A DNA stretch of 10,806 nucleotides from an uncultured Paracoccaceae bacterium. GTDB lineage: Bacteria; Pseudomonadota; Alphaproteobacteria; Rhodobacterales; Rhodobacteraceae. Position 1 is the stretch's first letter, and the number at the start of each line of letters is the position of its first letter. Below are positions 1 to 6,664 of this stretch, one piece after another. Location: contig CALEZJ010000404.1 of NCBI GenBank assembly GCA_937927885.1, positions 1 through 10,806 of the forward strand, read 5' to 3'. Under the pieces are notes generated by a model. It ran no database searches, was not told where the DNA came from, and saw only the letters and a program-made list of their open reading frames with translations. Both the position numbers and the translations under genes were made by a program.

Positions 1-56
1 GCGTACATCTCGGGGGTCGCCGTATCGTTAAAAAAAACCCAGTAGGCTTTGGGCAT
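1..56 (-). CDS. Start of a small DUF1330-like protein (partial)
   Basis: Only the first 18 codons lie in the window; the gene leaves through the left edge. Reading the minus strand from the ATG at 56 gives MPKAYWVFFNDTATPEMY. The opening MPKAYW- followed by a short beta-strand-like stretch and a '-TPE-Y' turn resembles the N-terminus of DUF1330 proteins, small alpha/beta-barrel cytoplasmic proteins of roughly 95-100 residues with no settled function. The start is well supported: the minus strand carries GGAGGT (complement of 61-66) four bases before the ATG. The 129-base gap to rimO holds no other gene. It contains a TTGACG hexamer on the minus strand (complement of 122-127) that could be a -35 box, but no good -10 box follows at the right distance. 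That a gene starts here is fairly safe; the family call rests on few residues. Confidence 0.6.
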   Translation of the reverse strand, partial: MPKAYWVFFNDTATPEMY

Positions 57-185
57 GGGGACCTCCATTTTGGTACAGGGTGTCGAATGTGGCCCGCGGG
101 CACAAGGCGGATCTTTCCCGGCGTCAAGGATCCGACCAGGGGACTTTAATGCCAGACATTCGGGGCGATCCCGCCATTCTGTCAC

Positions 186-1559
186 TTATTCGACAAGTTC
201 CCCCCAAAGATCATAGTCAGAAGCCTCGATAACTTTCACTTTTCTGATGTCACCGGGCTTGAGCCCCTCGAACCCTTCGTCGATGAACAGATTGCCGTCG
301 ATTTCCGGTGCATCGGACTGGGTGCGGCAGGTGGCGCCGTCCTCGTCGACCTCATCGACGATCACCGGCAGGATGCGTCCCACCTTGGCCGCCAGTTTCG
401 CCTCGCTGATCGCCTGGGCCTTTGCCATGAAGCGGTCCCAGCGGTCCTGCTTGACCTCGGCGGGGACGTGGTCGGGCAGGGCATTCGCGCGTGCCCCTTT
501 CACGTCCTCGTACTGAAAACATCCAACCCGGTCCAGTTGCGCCGCGTCGAGCCAGTCCAGCAGGGTCTGGAACTCGGCCTCGGTCTCGCCGGGAAAGCCG
601 ACGATGAAGGTGCTGCGCAGGGTGATATCGGGGCAATCGGCGCGCCAGCGGGCGATTTCATCCAGCGTCTTCGCCGCGGCTGCCGGGCGGGCCATGCGTT
701 TGAGCGTGTCGGGATGCGCATGCTGGAACGGAATGTCCAGATAGGGCAGCACCAATCCCTCGGCCATCAGCGGGATCAGGTCGCGGACATGCGGATAGGG
801 ATAGACATAATGCAGCCGGACCCAGGCCCCCAGGCCGCCCAGGTCGCGCGCCAGATCGGTGATATGGGCGCGGTGGCCCTTTTCGGTCGCATGTTTCAGG
901 TCCAGCCCATAGGCCGAGGTATCTTGGCTGATCACCAGAAGTTCGCGCACCCCGGCCTGCACCAGCCGTTCGGCCTCGCGCAGGATGGCGTGGGCGGGGC
1001 GGCTGACCAGCTTGCCGCGCATGTCGGGGATGATGCAGAACTTGCAGGCGTGGTTGCAGCCTTCGGAAATCTTCAGATAGCTGTAGTGCCGCGGGGTCAG
1101 CGTGACGCTTTGCGCGGGCATCAGGTCGATGAAGGGATCGGGCGCGGGTGGCACGGCGGCGTGGACGGCGTCGAGAACCTGCTCGTACTGATGCGGGCCG
1201 GTGACTGCCAGCACCTTCGGGTGCACACCGGTGATATACTCGGGCTCGGCACCGAGGCAGCCGGTGACAATCACGCGGCCGTTCTCGCGCAACGCCTCGC
1301 CGATGGCCTCCAGGCTTTCCGCCTTGGCGCTGTCGAGAAACCCGCAGGTGTTGACGATCACGGCCTCGGCCCCGGCGTAATCGGGGCTGATCGCGTAGCC
1401 CTCGGCGCGCAGCCGGGTCAGGATGCGTTCGCTGTCGACCAGCGCCTTTGGGCAGCCCAGGCTGACCATGCCGATCCGTGGCTGGCCCGGGCGCGCCGGG
1501 TCCAGGATCAGGGGGCGCGGGGCGAGGTCGGGGCGGAGATTGGGCGGGTTCTGGCTCAT
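186..1559 (-). CDS. rimO: Ribosomal protein S12 methylthiotransferase RimO
   Basis: RimO is a cytoplasmic radical-SAM enzyme that adds a methylthio group to the conserved aspartate of ribosomal protein S12. The 457-residue product has the full family architecture. An N-terminal methylthiotransferase domain (about 28-140) carries the three auxiliary-cluster cysteines C36 (SLGCPKA), C72 (NTCGFL) and C101 (TGCLGA). A radical-SAM core has the CxxxCxxC motif CNHACKFC at 168-175. A C-terminal TRAM domain (about 390-457) begins near RILPVIVDE. The length is normal for the family. An upstream in-frame ATG at 1622 would add 21 residues, but it lacks a ribosome binding site and adds no family-like sequence. 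The start at 1559 gives [14 protein letters not shown], the form expected in Rhodobacteraceae. RimO rather than MiaB is favoured by the [12 protein letters not shown] motif. The gene upstream on the same strand ends 197 bases away, so rimO probably has its own promoter. Confidence 0.96.
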   Translation of the reverse strand: MSQNPPNLRPDLAPRPLILDPARPGQPRIGMVSLGCPKALVDSERILTRLRAEGYAISPDYAGAEAVIVNTCGFLDSAKAESLEAIGEALRENGRVIVTGCLGAEPEYITGVHPKVLAVTGPHQYEQVLDAVHAAVPPAPDPFIDLMPAQSVTLTPRHYSYLKISEGCNHACKFCIIPDMRGKLVSRPAHAILREAERLVQAGVRELLVISQDTSAYGLDLKHATEKGHRAHITDLARDLGGLGAWVRLHYVYPYPHVRDLIPLMAEGLVLPYLDIPFQHAHPDTLKRMARPAAAAKTLDEIARWRADCPDITLRSTFIVGFPGETEAEFQTLLDWLDAAQLDRVGCFQYEDVKGARANALPDHVPAEVKQDRWDRFMAKAQAISEAKLAAKVGRILPVIVDEVDEDGATCRTQSDAPEIDGNLFIDEGFEGLKPGDIRKVKVIEASDYDLWGELVE

Positions 1560-1644
1560 GCCGGGGCTATACCCTGCCGCTCGGACCTCGCAAAGCCCCT
1601 TCCGCTTGCCTGGAATGCTCATGGGGGGGCGGAGCCGAAATCGG

Positions 1645-1663
1645 AACGCTCCGGTGGAGCGTT
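1645..1663. repeat. 8-bp perfect inverted repeat between the glutamate-synthase-like gene and rimO
   Basis: AACGCTCC (1645-1652) and GGAGCGTT (1656-1663) are perfect inverted copies around a three-base loop. The hairpin lies 86 bases before the rimO start in its direction of transcription and is not followed by a T-run on either strand. It could be a dispersed intergenic palindrome, a Rho-assisted terminator for the upstream gene, or an operator for rimO. The sequence alone does not decide. Confidence 0.5.
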
Positions 1664-1721
1664 ACCAGCGAGAGCACCGAGACCGTGGCGCGGCTGGGCA
1701 CGCCCCCGGTCCTGGGGGTGA

Positions 1722-1738
1722 GGGGGCGAGCAGCCCCC
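1722..1738 (-). terminator. GC-rich stem-loop just after the glutamate-synthase-like gene
   Basis: GGGGGC (1722-1727) and GCCCCC (1733-1738) form a perfect 6-bp stem with a five-base loop. It starts 18 bases beyond the stop codon of the minus-strand gene ending at 1757, which is a normal place for a terminator. There is no T-run after it, so it is not a canonical intrinsic terminator. The surrounding 1700-1740 region is rich in G-runs and C-runs that allow other pairings. Confidence 0.35.
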
Positions 1739-1756
1739 CAGCTATCGTTCGCCCCT

Positions 1757-3370
1757 TCAGACCCCTTCGTCGAAGGGCTCGAAACTCTCGGCGCTCGATC
1801 GGCGCCAGCGCTTGAGATAGCCGAAACGCTCGTCATCCTCGCGCAGCAGGAAGCCTTCGGGCATGTAGGGATAGACGTCCTCGCCGGTGACCATGTCGCG
1901 GTCGTTCTCGCGCATCAGAAGGTGCCAGGGCAGAAAGCCGGATGGATGGACAAGGCCCGCCGCGCCCGCCATGTCGCCCAGCGCCTTCATCGTGTTGCGA
2001 TGGAAATTGGCCACCCGCTGCGCCTTGTCGGGGACCACCAGCGCGCGCTGGCGGCTCTTGTCCTGGGTGGCGACGCCGGTCGGGCAATGGTTGGTGTGGC
2101 AGGCCTGCGCCTGGATGCAGCCGATGGCGAACATGAACCCGCGCGCCGAATTGGCCCAGTCGGCCCCCAGCGCAAGGGCCTTGGCGATGTCGAAGGCGTG
2201 GATCAGCTTGCCCGAGGCGCCCAGCTTGATGCGATCCCGCAGGCGGGCGCCGCGCAGGGCGTTGTGGACAAAGGTCAGCCCCTCGACCAGCGGCATGCCC
2301 ATGTGGTTGGCGAATTCCAGCGGCGCGGCGCCGGTTCCCCCCTCCTTTCCGTCGATGACGATGAAGTCAGGCGTGATGCCGGTTTTCAGCATGGCCTTGA
2401 CGATGCACATGAATTCCCGCCGATGCCCGACGCAGAGCTTGAAGCCGACGGGTTTTCCCCCGGACAATTCGCGCAATTGCGCAATGAATTCCATCATCTC
2501 GATGGGGGTCGAGAACGCCGAATGCGCGTCCGGGGAATGGCAATCGACACCCATCGGCACGCCACGCGCCTCGGCGATTTCCGGGGTCACCTTGGCCGCG
2601 GGAAGGATGCCGCCCTTGCCGGGCTTTGCGCCCTGGCTGAGCTTCAGTTCGATCATCTTCACCTGCGGATCGCCCGCGGTTTCGCGGAACTTCTGCGGGT
2701 CAAAACGCCCGTCCGGCGAGCGGCAGCCGAAATACCCGGTGCCGAATTCATAGATCAGGCCGCCACCGCCCGCGCGGTGATAGCGGCTGATCCCGCCTTC
2801 GCCGGTGTCATGCGCGAATCCCGCCATCTTTGCCCCGGTGTTCAGGGCCTGGATCGCGTTCGCGGACAGGGCGCCAAAGCTCATCGCCGAGATGTTGTAG
2901 AGCGACAGGTCATAGGGTTGTCGGCAGTCGGGCCCGCCGATGCGCACCCGGAAATCATAGCTGTCGATCTGCTTTGGCCGGATCGAATGCGTCAGCCATT
3001 GATAGCCACCGCCATAGACCGGCATCTTGGTGCCAAAGGGGCGCTTGTCCTCGACGTTCTTGGCGCGCTGATAGACGATGTTGCGCGCCTCGCGCGAGAA
3101 AGGGACCTCGGCATCGTCGTCCTCGATCAGATACTGCCTGATTTCCGGGCGAATCATTTCGAAAAAATAGCGAAGATGCCCAAGAATCGGGTAGTTGCGC
3201 AGGATCGCATGGTTGGTCTGCAGCATGTCACGGATCCCCAGCGCCGAAAGGCCGCCAAAGATAACCATGGGAATCCAGAAGCTTGGCCACCAGATCAGGG
3301 CGATGGCCGACATCAGCGTCAGCAGGATGCAGGCGATCAGCGTGGCAAAGCGCAACAGGCGCGAGATCAT
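1757..3370 (-). CDS. Membrane-anchored FMN-binding glutamate-synthase-family protein
   Basis: The 537-residue product contains the FMN/Fe-S synthase domain of glutamate synthase without the N-terminal glutaminase domain or the central domain of GltB. Two hydrophobic helices at about 5-28 and 29-46 should anchor it in the inner membrane. The catalytic region spans about 140-470. It includes YNISAMSFGALS (158-169), the lysine-rich stretch KLSQGAKPGKGG (243-254), VIDGKEGGTGAAP (338-350) and the cysteine pattern C418-x5-C424-x4-C429, which matches the [3Fe-4S] cluster ligands of glutamate synthase. FMN and cluster binding are therefore likely. Without a glutaminase half it cannot use glutamine in the usual way, and the physiological substrate of such stand-alone proteins is not established. 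The start at 3370 is preceded by AAGGA about ten bases upstream. The nearest same-strand gene upstream ends 85 bases away. It should not be annotated as gltB. Confidence 0.88.
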   Translation of the reverse strand: MISRLLRFATLIACILLTLMSAIALIWWPSFWIPMVIFGGLSALGIRDMLQTNHAILRNYPILGHLRYFFEMIRPEIRQYLIEDDDAEVPFSREARNIVYQRAKNVEDKRPFGTKMPVYGGGYQWLTHSIRPKQIDSYDFRVRIGGPDCRQPYDLSLYNISAMSFGALSANAIQALNTGAKMAGFAHDTGEGGISRYHRAGGGGLIYEFGTGYFGCRSPDGRFDPQKFRETAGDPQVKMIELKLSQGAKPGKGGILPAAKVTPEIAEARGVPMGVDCHSPDAHSAFSTPIEMMEFIAQLRELSGGKPVGFKLCVGHRREFMCIVKAMLKTGITPDFIVIDGKEGGTGAAPLEFANHMGMPLVEGLTFVHNALRGARLRDRIKLGASGKLIHAFDIAKALALGADWANSARGFMFAIGCIQAQACHTNHCPTGVATQDKSRQRALVVPDKAQRVANFHRNTMKALGDMAGAAGLVHPSGFLPWHLLMRENDRDMVTGEDVYPYMPEGFLLREDDERFGYLKRWRRSSAESFEPFDEGV

Positions 3371-3385
3371 GCAGCGAGGTCCTTT

Positions 3386-3402
3386 GGTAACGTAACGTCA
3401 CC
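3386..3402 (-). promoter_or_regulatory. Candidate operator: near-perfect 17-bp palindrome
   Basis: GGTAACGTAACGTCACC is symmetric about its central base with a single mismatched pair (GGT-x-ACGT-a-ACGT-x-ACC). It sits 15 bases before the start codon of the glutamate-synthase-like gene and just upstream of its AAGGA ribosome binding site. That position suits a repressor site. It is too rich in CpG/ACGT repeats and too near-perfect to be dismissed, but no known regulator motif was recognised. The promoter itself is not clear: TAGGTT (complement of 3409-3414) is only a weak -10. Confidence 0.35.
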
Positions 3403-3427
3403 GGCAACCTAGCAGGAAGTGGTTAAC

Positions 3428-3453
3428 AGATCACCCCGAGAGATCACCCCGAG
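3428..3453. repeat. Tandem duplication of a 13-bp unit
   Basis: The 13-base unit AGATCACCCCGAG occurs twice with no spacer (3428-3440 and 3441-3453), immediately beyond the stop codon of the crotonase gene at 3456. The copies are identical, which suggests recent strand slippage. It lies upstream of the glutamate-synthase-like gene, so copy number could change the spacing of promoter elements. Confidence 0.9.
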
Positions 3454-3455
3454 AC

Positions 3456-4250
3456 TCAGGTGAACCGGGCCGCGCGCTTTTGCATCCCGGCCATGACGGC
3501 CTCGATCTGGTTCGGCGCGCCGATGATCGCCGCTTGCAGCCGGGCCTCCAGCTCCAGATGCGCATCGCCGCCGGGCCAGGCGGCGCGCACCAGTGCCTTG
3601 GCGCCGCGCACCGCATCGGGCGAGCGGGCGGCGATCGCGCGCGCGGCCTCGCGCGCGGCGTGAAGGGGTTCGTCGGCGAGGCGGGTGACCAGGCCCAGCG
3701 CGGCGGCCTCGGGCGCGTCGATCACGCGGGCGGTCAGGATCAGGTCCAGCGCCTGATCGGCGCGCATCAGGGCGGGCAGGCGTTTGGTCAGTCCCATGTC
3801 GGGGATCAGGCCCCAGCGGGTCTCCATGATCGACAGTTGCGTGCTTGGCGCGGCAATGCGCAGATCGGCGCCCAGCGCCAGTTGCAGCCCGGCGCCGTAG
3901 GCCACGCCATGCAGGGCGGCGATCACCGGCACGGGCAGGTCGGCCCAGATGGTGCAGGGGTGCTGAAAGCGGTTGGCGGCCTGCCCGGGTGGCGGGGTCT
4001 GGATCTCGGCGCGCAAGCCCTCGATATTGCCCGCGAATTCCATCAGGAGGGCGGTGTCGATCCCCGTGCAGAACCCGCGGCCCGCGCCGCTCAGGATGAT
4101 TGCGCGCAGGCCCGGCTCATCGCGCAGCCGCTCGCCCGCGGCGCTGACGGCGGCGAACATGGCGGCGTCAAACGCGTTCAGCTTGTCCGGGCGGTTCAGC
4201 GTGACTTCGGCGATGCCGTCGTCGATCTCGATGGTGACGCGGTCGTTCAT
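3456..4250 (-). CDS. Crotonase (enoyl-CoA hydratase/isomerase) family protein
   Basis: The 264-residue product is a single-domain crotonase-fold enzyme acting on an acyl-CoA thioester. Visible landmarks are the early EVTLNRPDKLNAFD (15-28), the first oxyanion-hole loop SGAGRGFCTGID (54-65), the second loop HGVAYGAGLQLALGADLRIA (114-133) and METRWGLIPDMG (142-153). E143 matches the second catalytic glutamate of enoyl-CoA hydratases, but the position of the first (E144 in rat crotonase) is Q123. Straight hydratase chemistry is therefore doubtful, and an isomerase or another crotonase activity is possible. The start at 4250 is chosen over 4274 because GGGAGG lies seven bases before it, while the upstream ATG has no ribosome binding site. 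The gene follows the seven-helix membrane protein gene by 118 bases and precedes the glutamate-synthase-like gene by 85. A shared transcript is possible but not shown. Confidence 0.92.
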   Translation of the reverse strand: MNDRVTIEIDDGIAEVTLNRPDKLNAFDAAMFAAVSAAGERLRDEPGLRAIILSGAGRGFCTGIDTALLMEFAGNIEGLRAEIQTPPPGQAANRFQHPCTIWADLPVPVIAALHGVAYGAGLQLALGADLRIAAPSTQLSIMETRWGLIPDMGLTKRLPALMRADQALDLILTARVIDAPEAAALGLVTRLADEPLHAAREAARAIAARSPDAVRGAKALVRAAWPGGDAHLELEARLQAAIIGAPNQIEAVMAGMQKRAARFT

Positions 4251-4266
4251 GGCGGGCCTCCCTGTG

Positions 4267-4284
4267 TGCGCCAAGGCTGGCGCA
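4267..4284 (-). other. 7-bp stem-loop before the crotonase gene
   Basis: TGCGCCA (4267-4273) and TGGCGCA (4278-4284) form a perfect stem with a four-base loop. It ends 16 bases before the crotonase start codon and just ahead of its GGGAGG ribosome binding site. There is no T-run, so it reads better as a leader hairpin or a Rho-type boundary after the membrane protein gene than as an intrinsic terminator. Confidence 0.4.
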
Positions 4285-4368
4285 ACCGGGCGGCGCGGGC
4301 AAGCGGGACGTGAGGTCAGCGGGCTCCCCGTCTGGGGCGCGCCGCACCGGTTTTCTGGCGCCCTGCTA

Positions 4369-5097
4369 TCAGAAGCGTGTCAGCGGATTGATCCCCGCGC
4401 GGCGCAGGGCGCCCCAGATCAGGATCATGTACCAGATGTCGGCCAGCGCCATGGTCAGGATGATGACCCAGGCAAAGTAATTGTCCGGGTGATGCAGCAG
4501 ATAGATCACCCCCACCGTCAACGACGAGCCGAGGAACTTGGTCCAGGCGATGGTAAAGCTCTGGCCCTCGATCGACTGGCGCTGGTGGAACATCGCCACG
4601 AAGCAGATCGACATGACCGCGTTCTGGATGAAGGCGATGAACTTGGCCGCCTCGATGTGGTCGCCCTGGAAATAGGTGTCGAACTGCATGAAGAAATAGG
4701 CGGCCGAGTGGATGACCAGGAAGGAAAAGGCCAGAAGCGCCACCGAATAGGCGATCCACAGGGGCCGCGACAGGTTGTAGGCGGCGGCGAAGTATTTGTG
4801 ACCGTTCTTGAAATAGGTGTAGAGGATCACGCAATCCAGAAGGAAGCAGACGCCGAAGACGATCTGCGCCTTCAGCGCGCCATGCGGAACCAGGTTCGAA
4901 TCGATGCTGCCCTGCGGCGGGATGAACGCCAGGAAGATCAACTCCCAGGTCAGGTTCAGCGCCAGTGCCACGATGGGCATGCCATAGGACCCGTCCTTGA
5001 ACCCTCGCCAGATGATCGCGACATAGGTCACCATCCAGGTGTAGACGCACAGCTTGTAGGCAAAGATGGTGGCGTCTTGCAGGTGCAGGGCGATCAT
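4369..5097 (-). CDS. Seven-helix integral membrane protein, Pyr4/PaxB terpene-cyclase-like
   Basis: The 242-residue product is almost all membrane. Hydrophobic segments lie near 9-30, 40-60, 76-96, 112-134, 152-170, 186-202 and 208-229, giving seven helices and no cleavable signal. Three features recall the Pyr4/PaxB integral-membrane terpene cyclases: length about 240, an acidic WE motif in helix 2 (NLTWELIF, E52), an aspartate in helix 3 (CFLLDCVILYTYFKNG, D88), and an aspartate in the last helix (MALADIWYMILI, D220). In fungal Pyr4 the catalytic acids are E63 and D218, at comparable places. This comparison is from memory and needs a profile search; a transport or sensory membrane protein remains possible. 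No prenyltransferase or epoxidase gene lies nearby. The start at 5097 has GGAG about six bases upstream. The gene lies 61 bases past the tig terminator, so it should have its own promoter. GGACGTATGTCC (5135-5146) in that gap is an inverted repeat (GGAC/GTCC). Confidence 0.7.
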   Translation of the reverse strand: MIALHLQDATIFAYKLCVYTWMVTYVAIIWRGFKDGSYGMPIVALALNLTWELIFLAFIPPQGSIDSNLVPHGALKAQIVFGVCFLLDCVILYTYFKNGHKYFAAAYNLSRPLWIAYSVALLAFSFLVIHSAAYFFMQFDTYFQGDHIEAAKFIAFIQNAVMSICFVAMFHQRQSIEGQSFTIAWTKFLGSSLTVGVIYLLHHPDNYFAWVIILTMALADIWYMILIWGALRRAGINPLTRF

Positions 5098-5158
5098 GGG
5101 GTCTCCGTGGATTGGGCGGCCGAGGCAGCATTTAGGACGTATGTCCGCTCTTGGCCAG

Positions 5159-5189
5159 AGAAAAACCCCCGCTCCTTTCAGAGCGGGGG
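5159..5189 (-). terminator. Intrinsic terminator of tig
   Basis: CCCCCGCTC (5166-5174) and GAGCGGGGG (5181-5189) form a perfect 9-bp GC-rich stem with a six-base loop. On the minus strand the stem is followed at once by TTTTTCT. It begins 38 bases after the tig stop codon. The T-run is on the minus strand only, so it acts on tig and separates it from the membrane protein gene. Confidence 0.93.
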
Positions 5190-5227
5190 CCGGAATGGCG
5201 CGCGATGCCTCGGGATCGGGCCGTCGA

Positions 5228-6559
5228 TCAGGCGTCGGCTTCCAGCGCGTCGAGCGCGGTCTTCAGCTCGTCCTTGGTGACGCTGCGTTCGGTCACAGTG
5301 GCCCGGGTCAGGACCAGATCGACCACCTTGTCTTCAAAGATCGGCGCGCGCAGTTGCTGCTGCATCTGCGGGTTCTTCTGCACGAATTCGAAGAACTGGC
5401 GCTCTTGCCCCGGATACTGGCGCGCCTGCGCCAGAATGGCCTGGGTCATCTCGGCGTCGGTGACGCTCACTTCGGCCTTGCGGCCCACCTCGGCCAGCAA
5501 CAGACCCAGCTTCACGCGGCGCACCGCCAGGCTGCGATGCTCGTCGGTGGTCTCGATATGGTCGTGGTTGTGGTCGTGGACATGCGGGTTCTCGTCATGC
5601 CACAGCTGATGCGCGATCTGGCTGGCCTCGGCCTCGACCAGGCTCTCGGGCAGATCGAAGCTGACCGCCTTGTCCAGCGCGTCCAGCAGCGCCCGCTTGA
5701 CCAGCGCCCGCGCGGCCTGAGCGTATTCGCCCTCCAGCCCCTGACGGATCTGGCCCTTCAGCGCGTCGAGCGATTCGGCGCCAAAGCGGCTGGCCAGCGC
5801 GTCGTCGATGGCGACCCCGGCAGGCGCCTTCACGGCCTTGATCGTGCAGGCAAAGACCGCAGCCTTGCCGGCCAGGTGTTCGGCGCCATAGCTTTCGGGG
5901 AAGGTCACGTTCACGTCGCGCGCCTCGCCCGCCTTGGCCCCGATCAGCTGCTCTTCAAAGCCCGGGATGAACTGGCCCGAGCCCAGAACCAGCGGGTAAT
6001 CCGTCGCCGTGCCGCCATCGAACGGCACGCCGTCGATCGAGCCCGCAAAGTCGAACACCACCTGATCGCCGTTTTCCGCCGCACCGTCCTTGTCGGCGAA
6101 ATCCTGCGCCTGTTTCGACAGGTTCTCCAGCGCCTCGTCCACCGCCGCGTCATCGGCCGACACCACCAGACGCTCCAGCGTCAGGGTCGAGAAATCGGGT
6201 TCGGCGATCTCGGGCAGGGCCTCGTAGGTCAGCGTCACGGTGATGTCGTCGCCTTCCTTCCAGGTCTCGCCATTCACCATCTCGATCTTCGGCTGCATGG
6301 CCGGGCGCGCGCCGGTGGCATCGAAATGCCCCTGCACCGCGCCGTCGATGGTCTCCTGCATCGCCTCGCCGGTCAGTCGCTGGCCGAACTGCTTCTTCAG
6401 CATCGCCATCGGCACCTTGCCCTTGCGAAAGCCCTTGATCTCGACTTCCGGCTGGGCCTCGAGCAGCTTCTGATCCACCTTGGCGGCCAGATCGGCGGCG
6501 CTGACGGTGATCGTGTAGGCGCGCTTCAGGCCCTCGTTCAGGGTCTCGGTGAGTGACAT
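5228..6559 (-). CDS. tig: Trigger factor, ribosome-bound chaperone and prolyl isomerase
   Basis: Trigger factor docks at the ribosomal exit tunnel and shields nascent chains. The 443-residue product has the usual three parts. The N-terminal ribosome-binding domain (about 1-115) holds the docking signature GFRKGKVP at 43-50. An FKBP-type peptidyl-prolyl isomerase domain (about 163-246) includes [14 protein letters not shown] and [16 protein letters not shown]. The C-terminal helical chaperone domain covers about 250-443. The length is normal for the family. The start at 6559 is preceded by GAGGA about six bases upstream. An unusual point is a histidine-rich run in the C-terminal part, HVHDHNHDH at 326-334 with more histidines at 317, 321 and 341, which could bind metal. 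clpP and clpX, often next to tig elsewhere, are absent here. The gene ends in an intrinsic terminator, so it is probably transcribed alone or with the upstream tRNA. Confidence 0.97.
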   Translation of the reverse strand: MSLTETLNEGLKRAYTITVSAADLAAKVDQKLLEAQPEVEIKGFRKGKVPMAMLKKQFGQRLTGEAMQETIDGAVQGHFDATGARPAMQPKIEMVNGETWKEGDDITVTLTYEALPEIAEPDFSTLTLERLVVSADDAAVDEALENLSKQAQDFADKDGAAENGDQVVFDFAGSIDGVPFDGGTATDYPLVLGSGQFIPGFEEQLIGAKAGEARDVNVTFPESYGAEHLAGKAAVFACTIKAVKAPAGVAIDDALASRFGAESLDALKGQIRQGLEGEYAQAARALVKRALLDALDKAVSFDLPESLVEAEASQIAHQLWHDENPHVHDHNHDHIETTDEHRSLAVRRVKLGLLLAEVGRKAEVSVTDAEMTQAILAQARQYPGQERQFFEFVQKNPQMQQQLRAPIFEDKVVDLVLTRATVTERSVTKDELKTALDALEADA

Positions 6560-6580
6560 GCTGTTCCTCGCATAAGCTGA

Positions 6581-6603
6581 CAGGCCGCCCGGACGGCGGC
6601 CTG
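6581..6603 (-). other. 9-bp stem-loop between tRNA-Leu and tig
   Basis: CAGGCCGCC (6581-6589) and GGCGGCCTG (6595-6603) form a perfect stem with a five-base loop. It ends 21 bases before the tig start codon. It could end the tRNA transcript or be a hairpin in the tig leader. No T-run follows it on the minus strand, so a plain intrinsic terminator is less likely. Confidence 0.5.
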
Positions 6604-6616
6604 ATGAATCCGCGCC

Positions 6617-6645
6617 TTCCTAGTGTGCGCGCGGGGGCGGATCAA
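6617..6645 (-). promoter_or_regulatory. tig: Candidate housekeeping promoter of tig
   Basis: On the minus strand TTGATC (complement of 6640-6645) and TAGGAA (complement of 6617-6622) are separated by exactly 17 bases. The -35 box matches TTGACA in four of six positions, while the -10 box is weaker (three of six). Transcription would start near 6610, about 50 bases before the tig start, placing the 6581-6603 hairpin in the leader. Alphaproteobacterial promoters often tolerate weak -10 boxes, but this remains a pattern match. Confidence 0.35.
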
Positions 6646-6664
6646 CCCTGAATCTGGCGGGACA

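Noticed and set aside
186..1622. Longer form of RimO starting at the ATG at 1622
   Set aside because: There is no ribosome binding site before 1622, and the added 21 residues are not seen in the family; the start at 1559 gives the expected N-terminus.
1757..3370. Calling this gene gltB (large subunit of glutamate synthase)
   Set aside because: At 537 residues it has only the synthase domain, lacks the N-terminal glutaminase cysteine and central domain, and carries membrane helices absent from GltB.
468..3412. Long plus-strand open frames opposite rimO and the glutamate-synthase-like gene
   Set aside because: They are antisense shadows of two well-supported genes; the translations are rich in Gly, Ala, Arg, His and Asp/Gln and show no domain motifs.
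3973..6556. Long plus-strand open frames opposite the crotonase, the membrane protein and tig
   Set aside because: They are antisense to genes with clear motifs and start sites, and one spans the tig terminator, which argues against a real gene.
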